Below, piece after piece: positions 12,801 through 24,200 of a stretch of DNA of 64,000 nt. Numbering within the stretch: position 1 is the first letter of the stretch; the number at the start of each line of letters is the position of its first letter. The position numbers were made by a program, and so were the translations under genes. The stretch is from Coffea arabica. Lineage: Eukaryota > Streptophyta > Magnoliopsida > Gentianales > Rubiaceae. The stretch covers positions 13,910,466 through 13,974,465 of the forward strand of contig NC_092322.1 of assembly GCF_036785885.1 (NCBI RefSeq), read 5' to 3'. The notes under the pieces are model-generated. The model did not search any database. It was not told where the DNA came from and worked only from the letters and a program-made list of their open reading frames with translations.

Positions 12801-13955
12801 AGACTTTTTCATTTTCTGAAGCCTATTCCTTCTCCTTCTCCCCTTCACAGTTGCATGGAAGAACTGAGTGTTTTTGTTCCCTTCTTTTAACCATCTCACT
12901 CTTGCTTTCTGGATCCAGTAAGCTTCTTCCTCCTCATATGCTATTTTCAACATTCCTTTCACTTCCTGTATTTTTTGCCTCTTATTTTCTACTTCTGATT
13001 CCTTCAATTCCTCAATCTGGTTTTTGCACCATTTGATTCTTTCCATCGAATTCTCTTTCTTACTACTGCTCCACTTTAGTAGTTCAACTCTACAGTTCCT
13101 GATTTTCTGTTGCACCTTGAACCATTTAGTCCCCTCACAAGGTGTGTTCCATGCTTCCTTCACCACCTCCTGAATTCCATCATGCTGTAACCATCTTTTG
13201 TCAAACTGAAACCTTTTTTTCCTTTTCTTTCTATCCTTCAGTGTATCTAGTACCAGCATGCTGTGATCCGATGCATGTGATTCAATGTGTGAGCATTTGG
13301 CCTCCTCATAACACTGTGACCATTCAATCGAGCATAAGCATCTGTCTAGCCTCTCTTTAATTTCACCATTTCCGTTCCAGTTATTGGACCACGTCCATGG
13401 CTTGCCTTCAAAGCCAATATCCATCAATTGATTTTCATTTATGAACTTCTTAAAATCATGGAAGGTTCTGTTATCTCTCATCCTTCCACCCCATTTTTCT
13501 TCATTGGAGGTGATATCATTGAAGTCACCCATAATCATCCATTTGTCTCCCCATCCTGCCTTCCTCCTTTTTAACACCTCCCACTGACCTTTTCTTATCT
13601 GGCAATCGCAGCTTGCATATATACCAATAAACCACCAGCTTTCCTTTTTTTCCTCATCTTCCACTTTTGCTTCTATAGTAAAAGCTGTTCCTTGTACCTC
13701 TGAGATCTTGACATCATTAGTCCACAAAAGAGCCATACCTCCACTTTTGTTCATGGCTTCAACTATAAAGCTATTATCAAAATTCAACCTTTTTTTAACT
13801 TTTTCCATGTACCCTTTTCTGTTTTTTGTTTCGCTGAGAAAGATAATGCTTGGGGAGAGGAGTCTATTTTCCTCCTTCAAGTGGGGAACTGTCAAGGGGC
13901 TCCCTGCACCTTGGCAGTTCCACACTAGAACTCTCATGGATTGTTTAGAGACCAT
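9828..13955 (-). CDS. LINE ORF2: endonuclease, reverse transcriptase, RNase H-like protein
   Basis: A 1,375-residue open frame. In order: an apurinic-type endonuclease (about 1-235; starts MRVLVWNCQGAG, with GDFND near 143 and SDHSM near 230); reverse transcriptase (about 480-760; AFVPGRQILDN, KLDMSKAYDRVEW, GIRQGDPLSPYLF and the catalytic FADD in HLFFADDSLIFC, near 11,880); a zf-RVT domain (FIWKCLHGGLPV...CTGCG...EHLLIQC); and a C-terminal RNase H fold (about 1,230-1,340). The RNase H part seems to lack the usual first aspartate (DGA) and the glutamate, so it may be inactive. ORF2 nicks the target and reverse-transcribes LINE RNA in place. The start codon overlaps the end of ORF1 by 22 bp, which is typical. 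No stop breaks it. Confidence 0.93.
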   Translation of the reverse strand: MVSKQSMRVLVWNCQGAGSPLTVPHLKEENRLLSPSIIFLSETKNRKGYMEKVKKRLNFDNSFIVEAMNKSGGMALLWTNDVKISEVQGTAFTIEAKVEDEEKKESWWFIGIYASCDCQIRKGQWEVLKRRKAGWGDKWMIMGDFNDITSNEEKWGGRMRDNRTFHDFKKFINENQLMDIGFEGKPWTWSNNWNGNGEIKERLDRCLCSIEWSQCYEEAKCSHIESHASDHSMLVLDTLKDRKKRKKRFQFDKRWLQHDGIQEVVKEAWNTPCEGTKWFKVQQKIRNCRVELLKWSSSKKENSMERIKWCKNQIEELKESEVENKRQKIQEVKGMLKIAYEEEEAYWIQKARVRWLKEGNKNTQFFHATVKGRRRRNRLQKMKKSNGEWTETEEEVGKEVATYYKELFKSSGSGELDEILEGIPVSITEQMNRELTKRVDEKEIKAAFFSMDPYKAPGNDGMSPLFFQKFWSIIHKDLVSAIQGFFNNSVLLKAMNHTVISLIPKVSCPTEIKQYRPISLCQVVYKALAKILVNRLKPFLSRCISKSQSAFVPGRQILDNVMLSHELIHFLKNKRHGRVGSMAVKLDMSKAYDRVEWGFLKAIMAKMGFCTKWIEWITTCISSVTYSFNINGEHREYITPSRGIRQGDPLSPYLFLLCSEGLSHLLQKAKRGKELTGVKISRGAPAITHLFFADDSLIFCKANSQEAGKLMQILKVYEEATGPLINMDKSSVFFSKNTTQPVRHEVCQTMGAIQQVGQGKYLGLPMIITKSKEQVFGFIRNSIDNKLLGWKNKLLSQAGKEIMLKAVAMAMPTYTMSCFRLHTKLCRDISAKMADYWWGESEGKKKMHWIGWRKMTEKKSTGGMGFRDLQKFNKALLAKQVWRLITQPNLLVSKVLKAKYYPKEPIFNCNVPRNASWLWQSLSTAIKDVQIGSRRKVGNGKSTRIWDDNWIPDRPSGKPTSAKPQGCHLQFVSELMINSRWNTVLIFRIFNSQDAERILKIPISLTGKEDSYYWMHSQNGQYTVQSGYKIWMKEENLEGIRRRENTGTSYEGSMSNTWKTLWKQKVSQKLKVFIWKCLHGGLPVRAEIHRRTRQGNPFCTGCGEKEETLEHLLIQCKKAKEIWKMAPVQWDGIMELSDCFIRWWIAIGEAQQDRGREDQVNLTINILWQIWKARNDREFNHKEREPHKIIQRAMKEWIEFDEANKGKVARKNTQETEIQQRTEPEPGQNESHTSLMIKIHTHQDKSQAIVGIGITATDSMGQIQAGWALRERLSTEPIQDQAVAVRLALLNAISQGWSSIRVELDNKELMECINGSRHCNHMMATLIEDIQFISNQFHKCSFSFANTGKVGSIKLSLHALTIWIDEEWVNPTLRC

Positions 13956-15406
13956 GATGGGCTGGTCTCTTCCACCCTGTACATCTGTCCATTATCTTCC
14001 CCTTCTTCTCCTAATTTGTTCCTTTTAGCCATCTGTTCAGTAGATCCCAAATCAGGCATTTCCTCATCAGTAATATTCAGCTTCCTTTTAGTGCACAATC
14101 CTTTCCTATGTTCCAAGCTTTGAATCTCCTGCAGAGCTTGTCTACCTCTTCCATTCTTCCTGTTTAGAAGTCTTACTTTTCGCTCACTTTTTATTCCACC
14201 TTTCATGACCTATTCTGGCGCCTCCTCTTCCTCTTGCATAACTATGTTCATCACCACATCTTCATCCACTTTAGAACCTATATGTCTATGCTCACTCACT
14301 CCAGGCACTGATGATAATCCATCTGTTAAAACCTCATTCACCCTTCTATCCACTTCAGAACCTGTATCCTGAAACACCTCTTGCGTATCTCCATCTCCTT
14401 CCTTAACTCCCTTATCCTCTTGTGCATTTATGATCTCCACATCTTCCTGATCACAGTTCTGTATACTCTCCTTGAACACATCCTTGCGACCTTGCGAGGT
14501 GTCAGCGCTCTCAGTCAAAGCCATACCTCTACTACTTTCAGGTCTGACTGGTTTGGACCCCTGTTCACTGCTTTTCCCGTATTTTTTCTTTATCCATTCC
14601 CCATTTTAAAAACCCCACACTTGTCTATCTGGATGGTAAGAGTTGGGTTTGCCATCCTTTTGTGGGGAAACTTTCCCAGTCTGGGCTCGTAACCAGGGTC
14701 CGTACTGATTCTCTTGCTGACCTTTTTTGATATTCACCTCATTCTTGCACTTCCTCTCACTATGACCAATTATACCACACTTGTAACAGAAATCAGGCAC
14801 TCTTTCATACCTAAAGTTGATCCATTTTGACACTCCATTCATTTTAACTGCTGTGCCTCTTAACAGAGGTTGGGTCATGTCAGCACTCACAAGCAGCTTA
14901 AGATGCTTCCCTTCCTTGCCCCCAGAATGGGGAATTAAAACCTCTTTTACCTCTTTGAAAACTTTCCCTATTTTTTTCCCCACATCTTTAGAAATCCAAT
15001 GGATGGGCAAGTTCCATACCTGTACCCACAGAGGAGCAAACCTGAAAGCCTCAGTGTTTTCCTCGATTCCAACCTCCCACTTATTGAGTACAAGAATTTG
15101 ATTATCTATCAACCACGGCCCACCTTTAAGTATTCTTAATCTGCTCTCTTCATCTGGAATAAAGAACTGAAACAAGTTAGGCCCAAGCTCAGCCATGTTA
15201 AGTTCTTTGGGGTAACCCCAGGCTGCAGTCACGAAATTCTTTACTCCAGTAAAATTAGCCACTTTTTCACCCCTTATCTTCCCTATTATGCTGTTCCTAC
15301 ACTCATTAACTCCAGGGCCTATATCGTCCAACTCAAGCCAAGCTCCATCCTGTTCTAGGTTAGACAGGGCGAATTTTTTAAGCACTTCCTCCAGTTCATC
15401 CGCCAT
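13934..15406 (-). pseudogene. LINE ORF1: DUF4283/CCHC RNA-binding protein, two internal stops
   Basis: One frame runs from ATG 15,406 to the stop at 13,934 but is broken by TAA at 14,606-14,608 and TAG at 14,210-14,212. The first 266 residues form a DUF4283-type domain (GGPWLIDNQILVLNKW; PLWVQVWNLPIHW) followed by a zinc knuckle CYKCGIIGHSERKC (about 14,750-14,790). This is the usual ORF1 layout of plant LINEs, which coats the RNA. The acidic and then basic tail after the stops is also typical. The full frame would be about 490 residues. With these stops the copy probably could not make full ORF1 itself. Confidence 0.85.
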
Positions 15407-15982
15407 GGAAACACGTAAATCTAAAGGGGATTCCTCTAGCTATAGTTAAGAACAAATAAAAGACGCTAACGAAACCAGAGAGAAAGGGAAAAACAGACTG
15501 AAATCTTCCCTAATTAAGTACACTACCTGGTAGGCAAAAACACCCTACTTGTGCAAATGCATGTGCAAACTGAGACATGGTTGAGTAGTTAATGCACTGA
15601 TACCTGGTTCATTAAGGCTCCTTGAGAATAGAAATTGTGAAAAAGAGGGAGGTGTTGCACTGTCTGCTTTCCGACCAATTTATTGAACTTCTGTCTAGTT
15701 TTCCTCCATTTGTCTGATCATACTTAAAGGCTTAAAGGTACTTCATTTTCGTCTCTGCATCTACCTCGACTTCACTACTTTAGCAACCCGATATCTTGCA
15801 CCGAGTGTTGGTTAATATGTTAAAGAATCACTGGAAGTGTTTTGTTTTCCGACAATCTTGGAATTTTGCTTAAGGATGGTTCAGAGTTTTGAGCGGGATT
15901 TTTTGAAATTTTCAATCTCCCACTCAGTGGAGAGAAAGCTCCCAGTTAGAGAGAGAAAGCTCCCAGTTAGAGAGTTTTGGAG

Positions 15983-16000
15983 TGTTGCATATGTTTAACA
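15983..16000. repeat. Target-site duplication of the LINE, right copy
   Basis: Exact repeat of the 18 bases at 9,697-9,714. The sequence after it (CCACCATAAAAATACAG) is the host DNA leading into the NLR gene. Confidence 0.93.
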
Positions 16001-16113
16001 CCACCATAAAAATACAGCAAGAAAAAAGGAGTCCTGAACTAAGTTCATTCGGCATCATTTGCTACACTATAATGACAGAGATCTGACATCAGAGTGAAAG
16101 AGAAGACACCATA

Positions 16114-19100
16114 ATGAAGATGGCCTCCAGTGGTAGCCGCACTAGTGCCTTTGAGTCTATCTTAGAGCATCTGGACTGGCTTTTGAAGAGGGGGCCCAAG
16201 TTCGATGGTGAAGTCCAGTTCAAATGGAATGATCAAATCCGGGAGATGTGGAAGGAGGTACTCGTATTGCTCCCCTTTGATCTGTATGTTACAAATTGCA
16301 GGAGGAACCAGGAAATGTGTTGGGAACACGATCTGGCGGAGAAGGGTAACACTGAGTCCGACAGTTTGAGACTTTAGTATTATTTTGTCGAAGATTCAAG
16401 ATCGGGAGGAAATGTCTGCTGTTTTTTACATATATTCAGTCTGGTGCATCAAGTCTTAATGACATCACAACTGAGCTCATCAGATTTAAGGAAAAAATCA
16501 GGTTATTTTTTGAGACAGAAATCCGACCATCGTGCATCATCAGTTTGTTGCACCACTACTCACTGGGAGATCCACGACTGGATACAAATTTGACTGACTC
16601 CGTTTTAAATAATCTGGAGTGGCTTACCCGTTTGAATTACGGATTTGACAATGCTCTGCGTATTGTAATGAGAACCCTTCAAGCGAAGCTATTGTTCTTG
16701 CAGAGTTTCGTTTGCTTTGCCACAGTGCAAGGCGTTGAGGGTAAGGGATTGATCGATCTGTTGATCCACGCTGAAGTTGTGGCAGTCAAAGCTGCACGCC
16801 TGATTTCTATATGTTGGTTTGACCGAAACAGTGAACAAGTGCGCAATGAAATGGAATTTCAAATTTCCCAATTGATACGCAAGGAGATTGATCCCGTTGA
16901 TCCCCAAGTCCAAGAAACTTATATCCATGTCCTGACTGCTTCAAAGTTATCAAGATCGTCACGCACTTTAGTGCTGGAGAAGAACAAGCATCTATTGACC
17001 AACTTTATTGATTGTCTCCTGTATAATGTTATGGAGCTACTAGAACATTTTCCCAGTTTCTCGGTACTGGTGAAGGATCGAATGCTAATACTCCACGAGG
17101 GAGTAAGGTTCCTGAGTGTCCTCTTCGGGCAGCAGCAAGAGAAATTCGACGGGTTACACGATCAAATGAAGGATCTTATTGGATTTGTGGCCTGTGATGC
17201 AGGAATTGTGATTTTATCCCTTTCAGCAACTGAAATGAAAGAAGGTTTGGCCAAGGAAACAGATCTGGCGCTTTATCATTTGGTCAAAGTGCTCAAGTTT
17301 ATTACGACAGAATTTGCACAAATTTATCCGTCACCATCACAAAGCTTTCCTTGGACCAATGAGTTGGGCTGCTTTGATTTCCTCCTAGAAAGTCTTCAAG
17401 ATTTATCAAATTCTGAAGCTGATTCAATTGATTTACCACAGGATCATATCCACAAAGTGCAAGAGGATCTCATATTCTTAAGATCTTTCCTCAAGAATAT
17501 TGTCGGGCAGCGCAACCAGAACCAAAAACTCCAAGCTCTTTGGGATCGTGGTATGGAGGTGGCCTATAAGGCAAAGTTACTCGTCAACTCTATTGTATCT
17601 CGGAATAAACCTGAATGTTTGGATACCCTAGCTGGAGATATAGAGCTGATGAGGATTGAGGCCCATGGAATCTTTGCCAGGCACAGCAATGGCACTGATG
17701 CTCTGAGAGTTACCAACAATTCAGCCCATACGTCATCAAAACTCAGTAGCCCAGCATTGAATGAAGCTACGGTGGGGCTTCATGAAGCGGTGAAGACAAT
17801 CACCTGTAGACTTACCGGAGGTTTAAAGCAGCTGGATATTATTTCAATTGTTGGGATGGCAGGACTTGGTAAGACAACATTAACAAACACAGTTTACCAC
17901 CATATGCAAAATTCAGTTTCTCGCCACTTTCATATTCATGCTTGGTGTACTGTTTCTCAAGCATACAGCAAGCACAATTTGTTAGCCCAGATTTTGTGCA
18001 GTATTCATCGTGATAGTCCTGGCGAATGTCTTAACAAAGATGAAGATGAATTGGCTGAAGAGCTAAGAAAGGTTTTGTTGAGCAATAGGTATCTCATAGT
18101 TTTGGATGACTTATGGGACATTGAGGCATGGAATTTGTTGGAGAGATCATTTCCAAATGATGCAAATGGAAGCAGGATTCTCTTAACCAGTAGAATTCAC
18201 AGTTTGCCATTGCAATTAAAACATGCTAGTGAACCTTACCATCTTCGCCAACTTACTGACAAAGACAGTTGGGCATTGCTGCAAAATAAGCTATTTGGCA
18301 AAGAAAGTTGTCCTCCAACACTGAATGAAGTTGGATTCCAAATTGCAAAAAATTGTAAGGGACTACCTCTTACAATTGTCCTTGTTGCTGGAATTCTTGC
18401 AACTACCGAGCAAGATTGCTGGAAAGAAGCTGCACAAACTCTATGTTCTAGCACCATTGTTGAGACTGAACAATGCAAGAGGACACTGGAGTTGAGTTAC
18501 AGTAATTTACCAGGTCATCTGAGGCCATGCCTTCTTTACTTCGGAGCATTCCCGGAAGATGCAGACGTCCCTGTCCGAAAATTGATCTGGCTTTGGAGCT
18601 CTGAAGGATTTCTGCAAAAGACTGAAGGAAAAATCTTAGAGGATATGGTCGCTGAGTACTTGACCGATCTGGTCCAAAGAAGTTTAGTTATGGTCACCCA
18701 ACAAAGATCTATAGGTGGTGCCAAAGCTTGCCGAATTCATGATTTGATACATGAGTTTTGTGTGGAAAAAGCCAAAGAAGAAAGTTTCTACAGATTTCTC
18801 ATGGGGAAAATGATCTTTTTACTCTGACTGGACTGCACAACCTTCACCGACTATGTATTTACAATTCCAAGCCAGAGAAGCTTAAGAAGTTAAAGGTATT
18901 CTTTCCCACTTTACGTTCTTTGCACTTCTCTGCTAAGTGGGATGGGGTGCTTTATTTTCCAATCGGGGTTCTGTTATTTAAACTTCTTAGAGTGTTGGAT
19001 TTGGGACGGTTTGATTTTACCTATGAATTTCCGATGGAAGTGGTATTGCTTGTTCACTTGAGATACTTGGCGATTCGGAGCGTTAAGTCCGTGCCATCTG

Positions 19101-19963
19101 ACATAGCTAACCTCTCAAGTTTAGAAACTTTCTTCTTGATACAAAGCTGGGATGATGTTGTGCTACCGAACACTATCTGGAACATTCAGACATTGAGGCA
19201 TCTATTCATTAAAAGTTCCCGGTGTGGTTTTCGTTTTCCTGCTGACAGTCTTGCGGGCTCCCCGGATTTAAAACATTTAGAGACTTTAAGCCTTGCAATT
19301 GATTCCTCTTCTCAAAGCTTGCAGAAGATATTGACAAAGTTACCAAGCATCCGCAGGCTAAAATGCTTGCCATTAAGGGGTTCTAGTTCTTCCAGAAACT
19401 GGATTCTCGTGCTGGATGGTCTGAGTCAACTAGAGTCACTTAAAGTGAGAAATCTTGCTCCGTTGGGAATTAAATTCCCACTTTATTTGAAAAAGTTGAC
19501 TCTCTCACGTACTCGTGTGCCATGGACTGAAATTTCAACGATTGGAAAGCTGCCGAGTCTTGAAGTGCTTAAATTACGGCATGAAGCCTTTGTAGGGGAA
19601 AAATGGGAAATGAAAGCAGGGGAGTTCCTTAACCTCCGATTCTTGGAATTGACAAAATTGGACCTCCGAAGTTGGACTGCCCCTTCTGACAATTTTTCCC
19701 GTCTTGAGAAGTTAGTTGTCCAAGACTGCTATGTACTGGAAGAGGTCCCTTTTTGTTTAGGGGAATGTTCAAATCTTGAAATGATAGAGCTCACATGGTG
19801 CTGTAAGTCTGCTGTGACTTCTGTAAAGCAAATTCAACAAGAACAGATGGATGCAGGAAATGATGATCTAAAGGTCATTCTTGAAGATAATTGGGACTTC
19901 CCGATTGAATTAACTCTTCTCATCACTTGTGGCAATTGTGAACCAATTCATGTCTCTTCTTGA
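16114..19963 (+). pseudogene. R1-type CC-NB-ARC-LRR resistance gene with two frame breaks
   Basis: Encodes an intracellular immune receptor of the potato late-blight R1 group, about 1,280 residues if the frames were joined, the normal size. Part 1 (from ATG 16,114, MKMASSGSRTSAFESILEHL) is the R1 N-terminal domain and stops at 16,377. Frame 0 takes over near 16,356 and runs to 18,827. It holds the coiled-coil/R1 region and the NB-ARC: P-loop GMAGLGKTTL (about 17,855), AWCTVSQ, kinase-2 YLIVLDDLWD (about 18,090), GSRILLTSR, CKGLPL, LLYFGAFPED and MHD-like RIHDLIHEF (about 18,730). The LRR part follows in another frame from about 18,790 (LHNLHRLCIYN) to 19,963. A single-base loss near 18,790 explains the second break; the first is a shift or an unrecognised intron. 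All NB-ARC motifs look intact, so the damage is recent, or the breaks are sequencing errors. A LINE has replaced its upstream region. Confidence 0.9.
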
Positions 19964-20336
19964 ATTCGTTTAAGGGTCAATTCAGCGTGGGAACCGACGA
20001 TGTAATTTTATATTCATGTTTCTGGAAGCAATTTCTGGAGTTCTTTGGCTTCAATTTGGTGCAGCTGTAACATTATTGTGATTGCAGTCATAAGAAAAAT
20101 AATGCATTTACGAAGTCAACATTGTCTATCATTATTTTTTTTTTTCCATTCACGATTTTTTTGGACAATTTTTTCATTCAAGATTTATTAGTGTTCACAA
20201 TCTATCATCCCAATTTATTTATTTATTTACTTTTTTGTCTTCGCACCTCTCCCTACGCACTTCCAACCCTCAACTAACAATTTCTTAAATCCTCTTCCAC
20301 GTGAGTTACACAAGTATTTCTCCAAATTAAAGAAAC
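19964..20336. other. 3' flank of the NLR gene
   Basis: AT-rich with poly-T and TTTA runs. It would hold the NLR 3' UTR and poly(A) site (AATAATGCATTT near 20,100 is a possible signal). No gene is seen. Confidence 0.4.
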
Positions 20337-20911
20337 CCACAAGATGAAATGAAGTTAAATATGGAGATGTTAAAATAACTTCTGGGACATGTTAAATTAA
20401 CCCATACTCAAAAATCTTACAATTAATATAGAATTCGGGGCATTTTCTTGCGATCTTGAAATGATTGAGAAGATTGAAAAATTGGCACTAGATTGCTATT
20501 GTTTCTGGCCCAATAATTGTCAAGAATCTTGCGATCGTCAGCTGGCTCATCTTCAGCTCAAGATGAGCCAGCTGAAATAGTAGAGAGAAAAAAAAGTTTT
20601 CGAATCCCATCTTCAATATTTTTTTCATAGTTACAATCATATGATCCCATTGAAAATTTGTTGAGGATGTGAAATATGAAATAACTTCCCTTGTGTTTCT
20701 GTTCAATCATTCTCTGATTCCCTCTAAGAGCCTCATTTACACCTATTAATCAATAGAAATTTCTCAAATATGATGCAGGAACATTTTTAATTTTTTCCTT
20801 TCCCAAAAGTAAATGACTTTTTTCTTTTTAATTTGTTTTGTGGACAGTTTGAAATTGATCATTGTATCCAAGGCTTTATGGCAATGGAGATTGTCTATTA
20901 TTGAGGAGAAA
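20337..20911. repeat. Repeat copy 2, left part, ending in the giant element's TSD
   Basis: Closely similar to 7,333-7,901, with scattered substitutions and small indels. One indel is an extra hairpin-forming insert at about 20,523-20,558. It ends in GAGGAGAAA (20,903-20,911), where similarity to copy 1 stops and the inserted element begins. The rest of this copy resumes at 52,875. Confidence 0.92.
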
Positions 20912-20947
20912 GGGATGTTGTTGCGGTATGTTTACAAGTCAAAACAG

Positions 20948-20959
20948 AGGTGTGGAAAG
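20948..20959 (+). repeat. Inverted terminal 12-mer, left
   Basis: AGGTGTGGAAAG, 36 bp inside the left border; its exact inverse is 36 bp inside the right border (52,827-52,838). Probably the conserved core of short, diverged terminal inverted repeats, and a candidate transposase-binding site. Confidence 0.7.
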
Positions 20960-21267
20960 TTAAGGGAAAAGACATTCAAGCATTTTGGGCCACAAACGCT
21001 AGGGGAAGCGTGTTGGGCGGGCACGTGGAAAGGGCTTTTGTGACGTGCAATCGGAAGATGTATTGGGCATTGAAGGGACTCCAGCCGCGCATGTGAAATG
21101 TGGAGGGGCCGAAATTAAGCAACCGGAAAAGTGAGGGTTTGTACGCGAAAGTACGGCAGGGAAAAAAGGCGCGAAGCTTACTGGACAAGCTAAAGAGTGT
21201 AGGCGTATTAGAAAGGAAGAAGCGCCAAAACCGGAGCAGGAGGAATAGCAGAAGATAGGGATTTGTT

Positions 21268-24200
21268 ATGGAGCTGGCGGCGGAAATAGATGCTTCGGAT
21301 ATGCAGTGGGACAGTGAAGGAGAAAGCGAAAATGTAGTATCGCCGATGCATGAGAGTGGAGCACCTTCAAATTTTAAAAGTTGCAGCCGTGAAAGGAAGG
21401 CCATTCGTCGGACGGCGGAAACAATGGTAGTATCGCTGATGCATGAGAGTGGAACACCTTCGAATTATAAAAGTTGCAGCAGTGAAAAGAAGGCCATTCG
21501 TCGGACGGCGGAAACAATGGTAAGCCACTCAACTCATTCCGTGAAGAATATGGTGGATTGGATCTCGGATGAGCAGCGGCAGGCTGTCAGAGAGTTTGGA
21601 TTCGGGTCAATTTTGAATGTGAAGGGAGTAGAGGTTGACGAAGAGATGTTGAAGTGGCTGGTGGATAACTTTGATGTAGATCGGAGGACACTGAACGTTC
21701 ATGGGTACTGTCTACAGGTGACAGGCGAGGATGTGGAATGTGCACTTGGCTTGAGCAGCCGTGGGAAAGATATTGAAAGCGAAAAGCGAAGGCAAGAGAT
21801 GGATACAGAGTTGGAAAGAGAATTGAATATCAGAATAAATAGCGGTGAAATTGTAGTGGAGGAATTGAGGCACAGTATATGTAGTTTGCATAAAGAAGGC
21901 TTAGAATTCAAAGTGAAGTTCGTACTGTTTGTTGTTGGTAGGTTGTTAGCACCAAGTTTGGATGACACAGTGAGCCGGGCTCTGGTGGGTGTAGTGGCTA
22001 CAGAGGAGAATATGGAAAATTTGAACTGGTCGAAATTCATACTTGACAATTTGGTGAAGAGCATCCGTGATAGAGACGGCAACGGAATAGCGGGATGTGC
22101 ACTTTTCTTGATGGTATAAGAAAGACGCACCATTTTGTATTAGAGATAGGAATTGCTGGAATAATGAAATTAAACTTTGATAGAAAAGACCCGTAAATGA
22201 TGGTAGGCGTTTTTGTCCGTGCAGATTTACTATCTGAAACGATTCTATATCGAGGGTGAGGACGAGTTTCGCAAGTTCCAGCCGAGAGGGCCGAGGCTAA
22301 GATTTTGGGGAAGGTACGAGATTAATGAAAGCGTGCGAATATTGAGGAGGAATCACATATTTGAGGGGGAACAGGTAATGTAAAATCCTTTCGTGTGAAT
22401 TGTTGTTGAAATTGCAATCTGCATTTTGTGACGTTACTAGTAGTACAAAACTGAAGGCTTATAGTGACAGGGCAATGTGCAGTTTTACAGTAACATAAGC
22501 TGTAGAGAAGACATTGATAGAAGACTGATTGAAATTGAATGTGGTAATAAAGATGTGAAGGATAGTATTGGTATGTGAAGGATAGTATTGATAGAATGGA
22601 AGCAATGATTGAATGTCGTTTTGAAAGGCTGAGGAGCATGTATGAAAGTGGAAGGGTGTGCAAAACAAACCGGGCAGTTGGTGTGGAGGGTGGGCAGAAG
22701 GACGATTGGCGCGGTAATGTTAAAAGAGGGAGTGAGTTACATAAATTTAGTCCTACAACGCCAGATGTTAGGTCCAAAAGCAGGAGTGAAAATGATAGAG
22801 TCACTACGAATAGTACTGTAATTGGTGAAAAGAGTGCATCGAAAATTACAAAGTGGAGGAGTAGAAAGAGACTAAGGATGGACAATACGGAGAAGCCTGT
22901 GGGGGAAGACAAACAAAACAGAAGGCAAGGTAAAAGAATAAAGGTATGCATCGGTTTGTGCCAAGGTATTTGTAGCATTAGAAAAGTAAAGTATAAATTG
23001 TAGTTTTATGTACAGATGGATAGCAGTGCGATGAACAAGTGTCAAACGAAGATCGTTGCTTTATTGGCAAAGGTGAGTATTCCAACGTTCCAGAATTACT
23101 GAAGTATGGGAAATTATAGACAATGAAAGATGACATATTTTTGTGGTAGCAGGAAACAAGGCTGGCATCTATCGGGGAAAAATTGAGTGAGGGACGAGCA
23201 AAAATACTGAAGTTCTTGTTTGACACTCAGCTGTCGCAAGGGTATGTACTGGAACATGGATTTGTTAAATCAATAGTTCTATTTTGTTTTATCCTTTATT
23301 TGAAATTGCAATGGGAAAGGGGACAGAAAAGTATTTGCAATTATAAGGTTGACTAAATATGTAGTATGATTATCCCCATAGGGGAGAGGGCATAGGAACG
23401 AAAATCTTCGAAACAGTTAAAATTGGTTTACAAGTGAGCATAAAACTTACAATTTGTGTGCTGTCAATCATGCCACCTTATATAAAAAGCAAGGGTAGGT
23501 AACATGGTTGCATATAGAATAAAAGGTGAGTATTCCAGAAGTTTGAGAATGGAAGTACAATGATAACTGAATGACCCTTATGGTGAGTACATAACCGCCT
23601 TAGGCTAACTCAATGACCGTAAGGACCGATTGGGTCATTGAAACCGTGATTGCTGGTTGTATTAGTGAGGAAGAGCGAACCTACTCTGGCCGTTTTAACT
23701 CGAGTGATTGAAAATGATGATATCAAATTTGTAGATTATGAAACTGTAATACACATAGGGAAAAGATTAATGTACGCTGTTGTAATGACAGGGAAGTACT
23801 GGTGTCAATTAAGGGGCAGACAGCAAGTCGGGATGCAATGGGGTCCTTGCTTCCTGAAAAACCCATGGCATGTGATGTGAGTAAATCGAGGGATTGAAAT
23901 TGGGTGGTGTTGTGTGGACTGTTTCACGGAGGACGAAATGATGTGAGTTGAGTTTGGTGCAGATAATCAATTGCTATTGTGCGATGAAAACAGCAAGGCA
24001 GCAAAGGCGTCCTGACGATCAGTCAATGCGATGGTGGTTCATGCCAACTTGGTTTCAGGTACAAGTGTTCGGCCAAAGTTGGGGGGTGTGAGTACGTACA
24101 TTCATATTAAAATGTCATATTTGACTGTCGTGTTGTAGCAAGAGATTTTGGAGTTCAACAAATCAGCAGACGAACTGTACTGTACATATCTACAGGAATG

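Larger units (their letters stand above)
9715..15982 (-). mobile_element. Full-length plant LINE (non-LTR retrotransposon)
   Basis: A 6,268-bp element read on the minus strand: 5' UTR (15,982-15,407), ORF1 (15,406-13,934, two stops), ORF2 (13,955-9,828, open), a short 3' UTR ending CGAC and a poly(A) tail (poly-T at about 9,715-9,726). Perfect 18-bp duplications flank it. The 5' UTR end holds a short tandem repeat (AGAGAGAAAGCTCCCAGTT twice, about 15,940-15,976). The insertion lies about 110 bp upstream of the NLR start codon and points away from that gene. Confidence 0.93.

Noticed and set aside
22322..22978. Minus-strand open frame of 218 residues, rich in hydrophobics
   Set aside because: Antisense to the linker exons of peptidase gene A; Leu/Phe-rich composition is what the reverse of that sequence gives.
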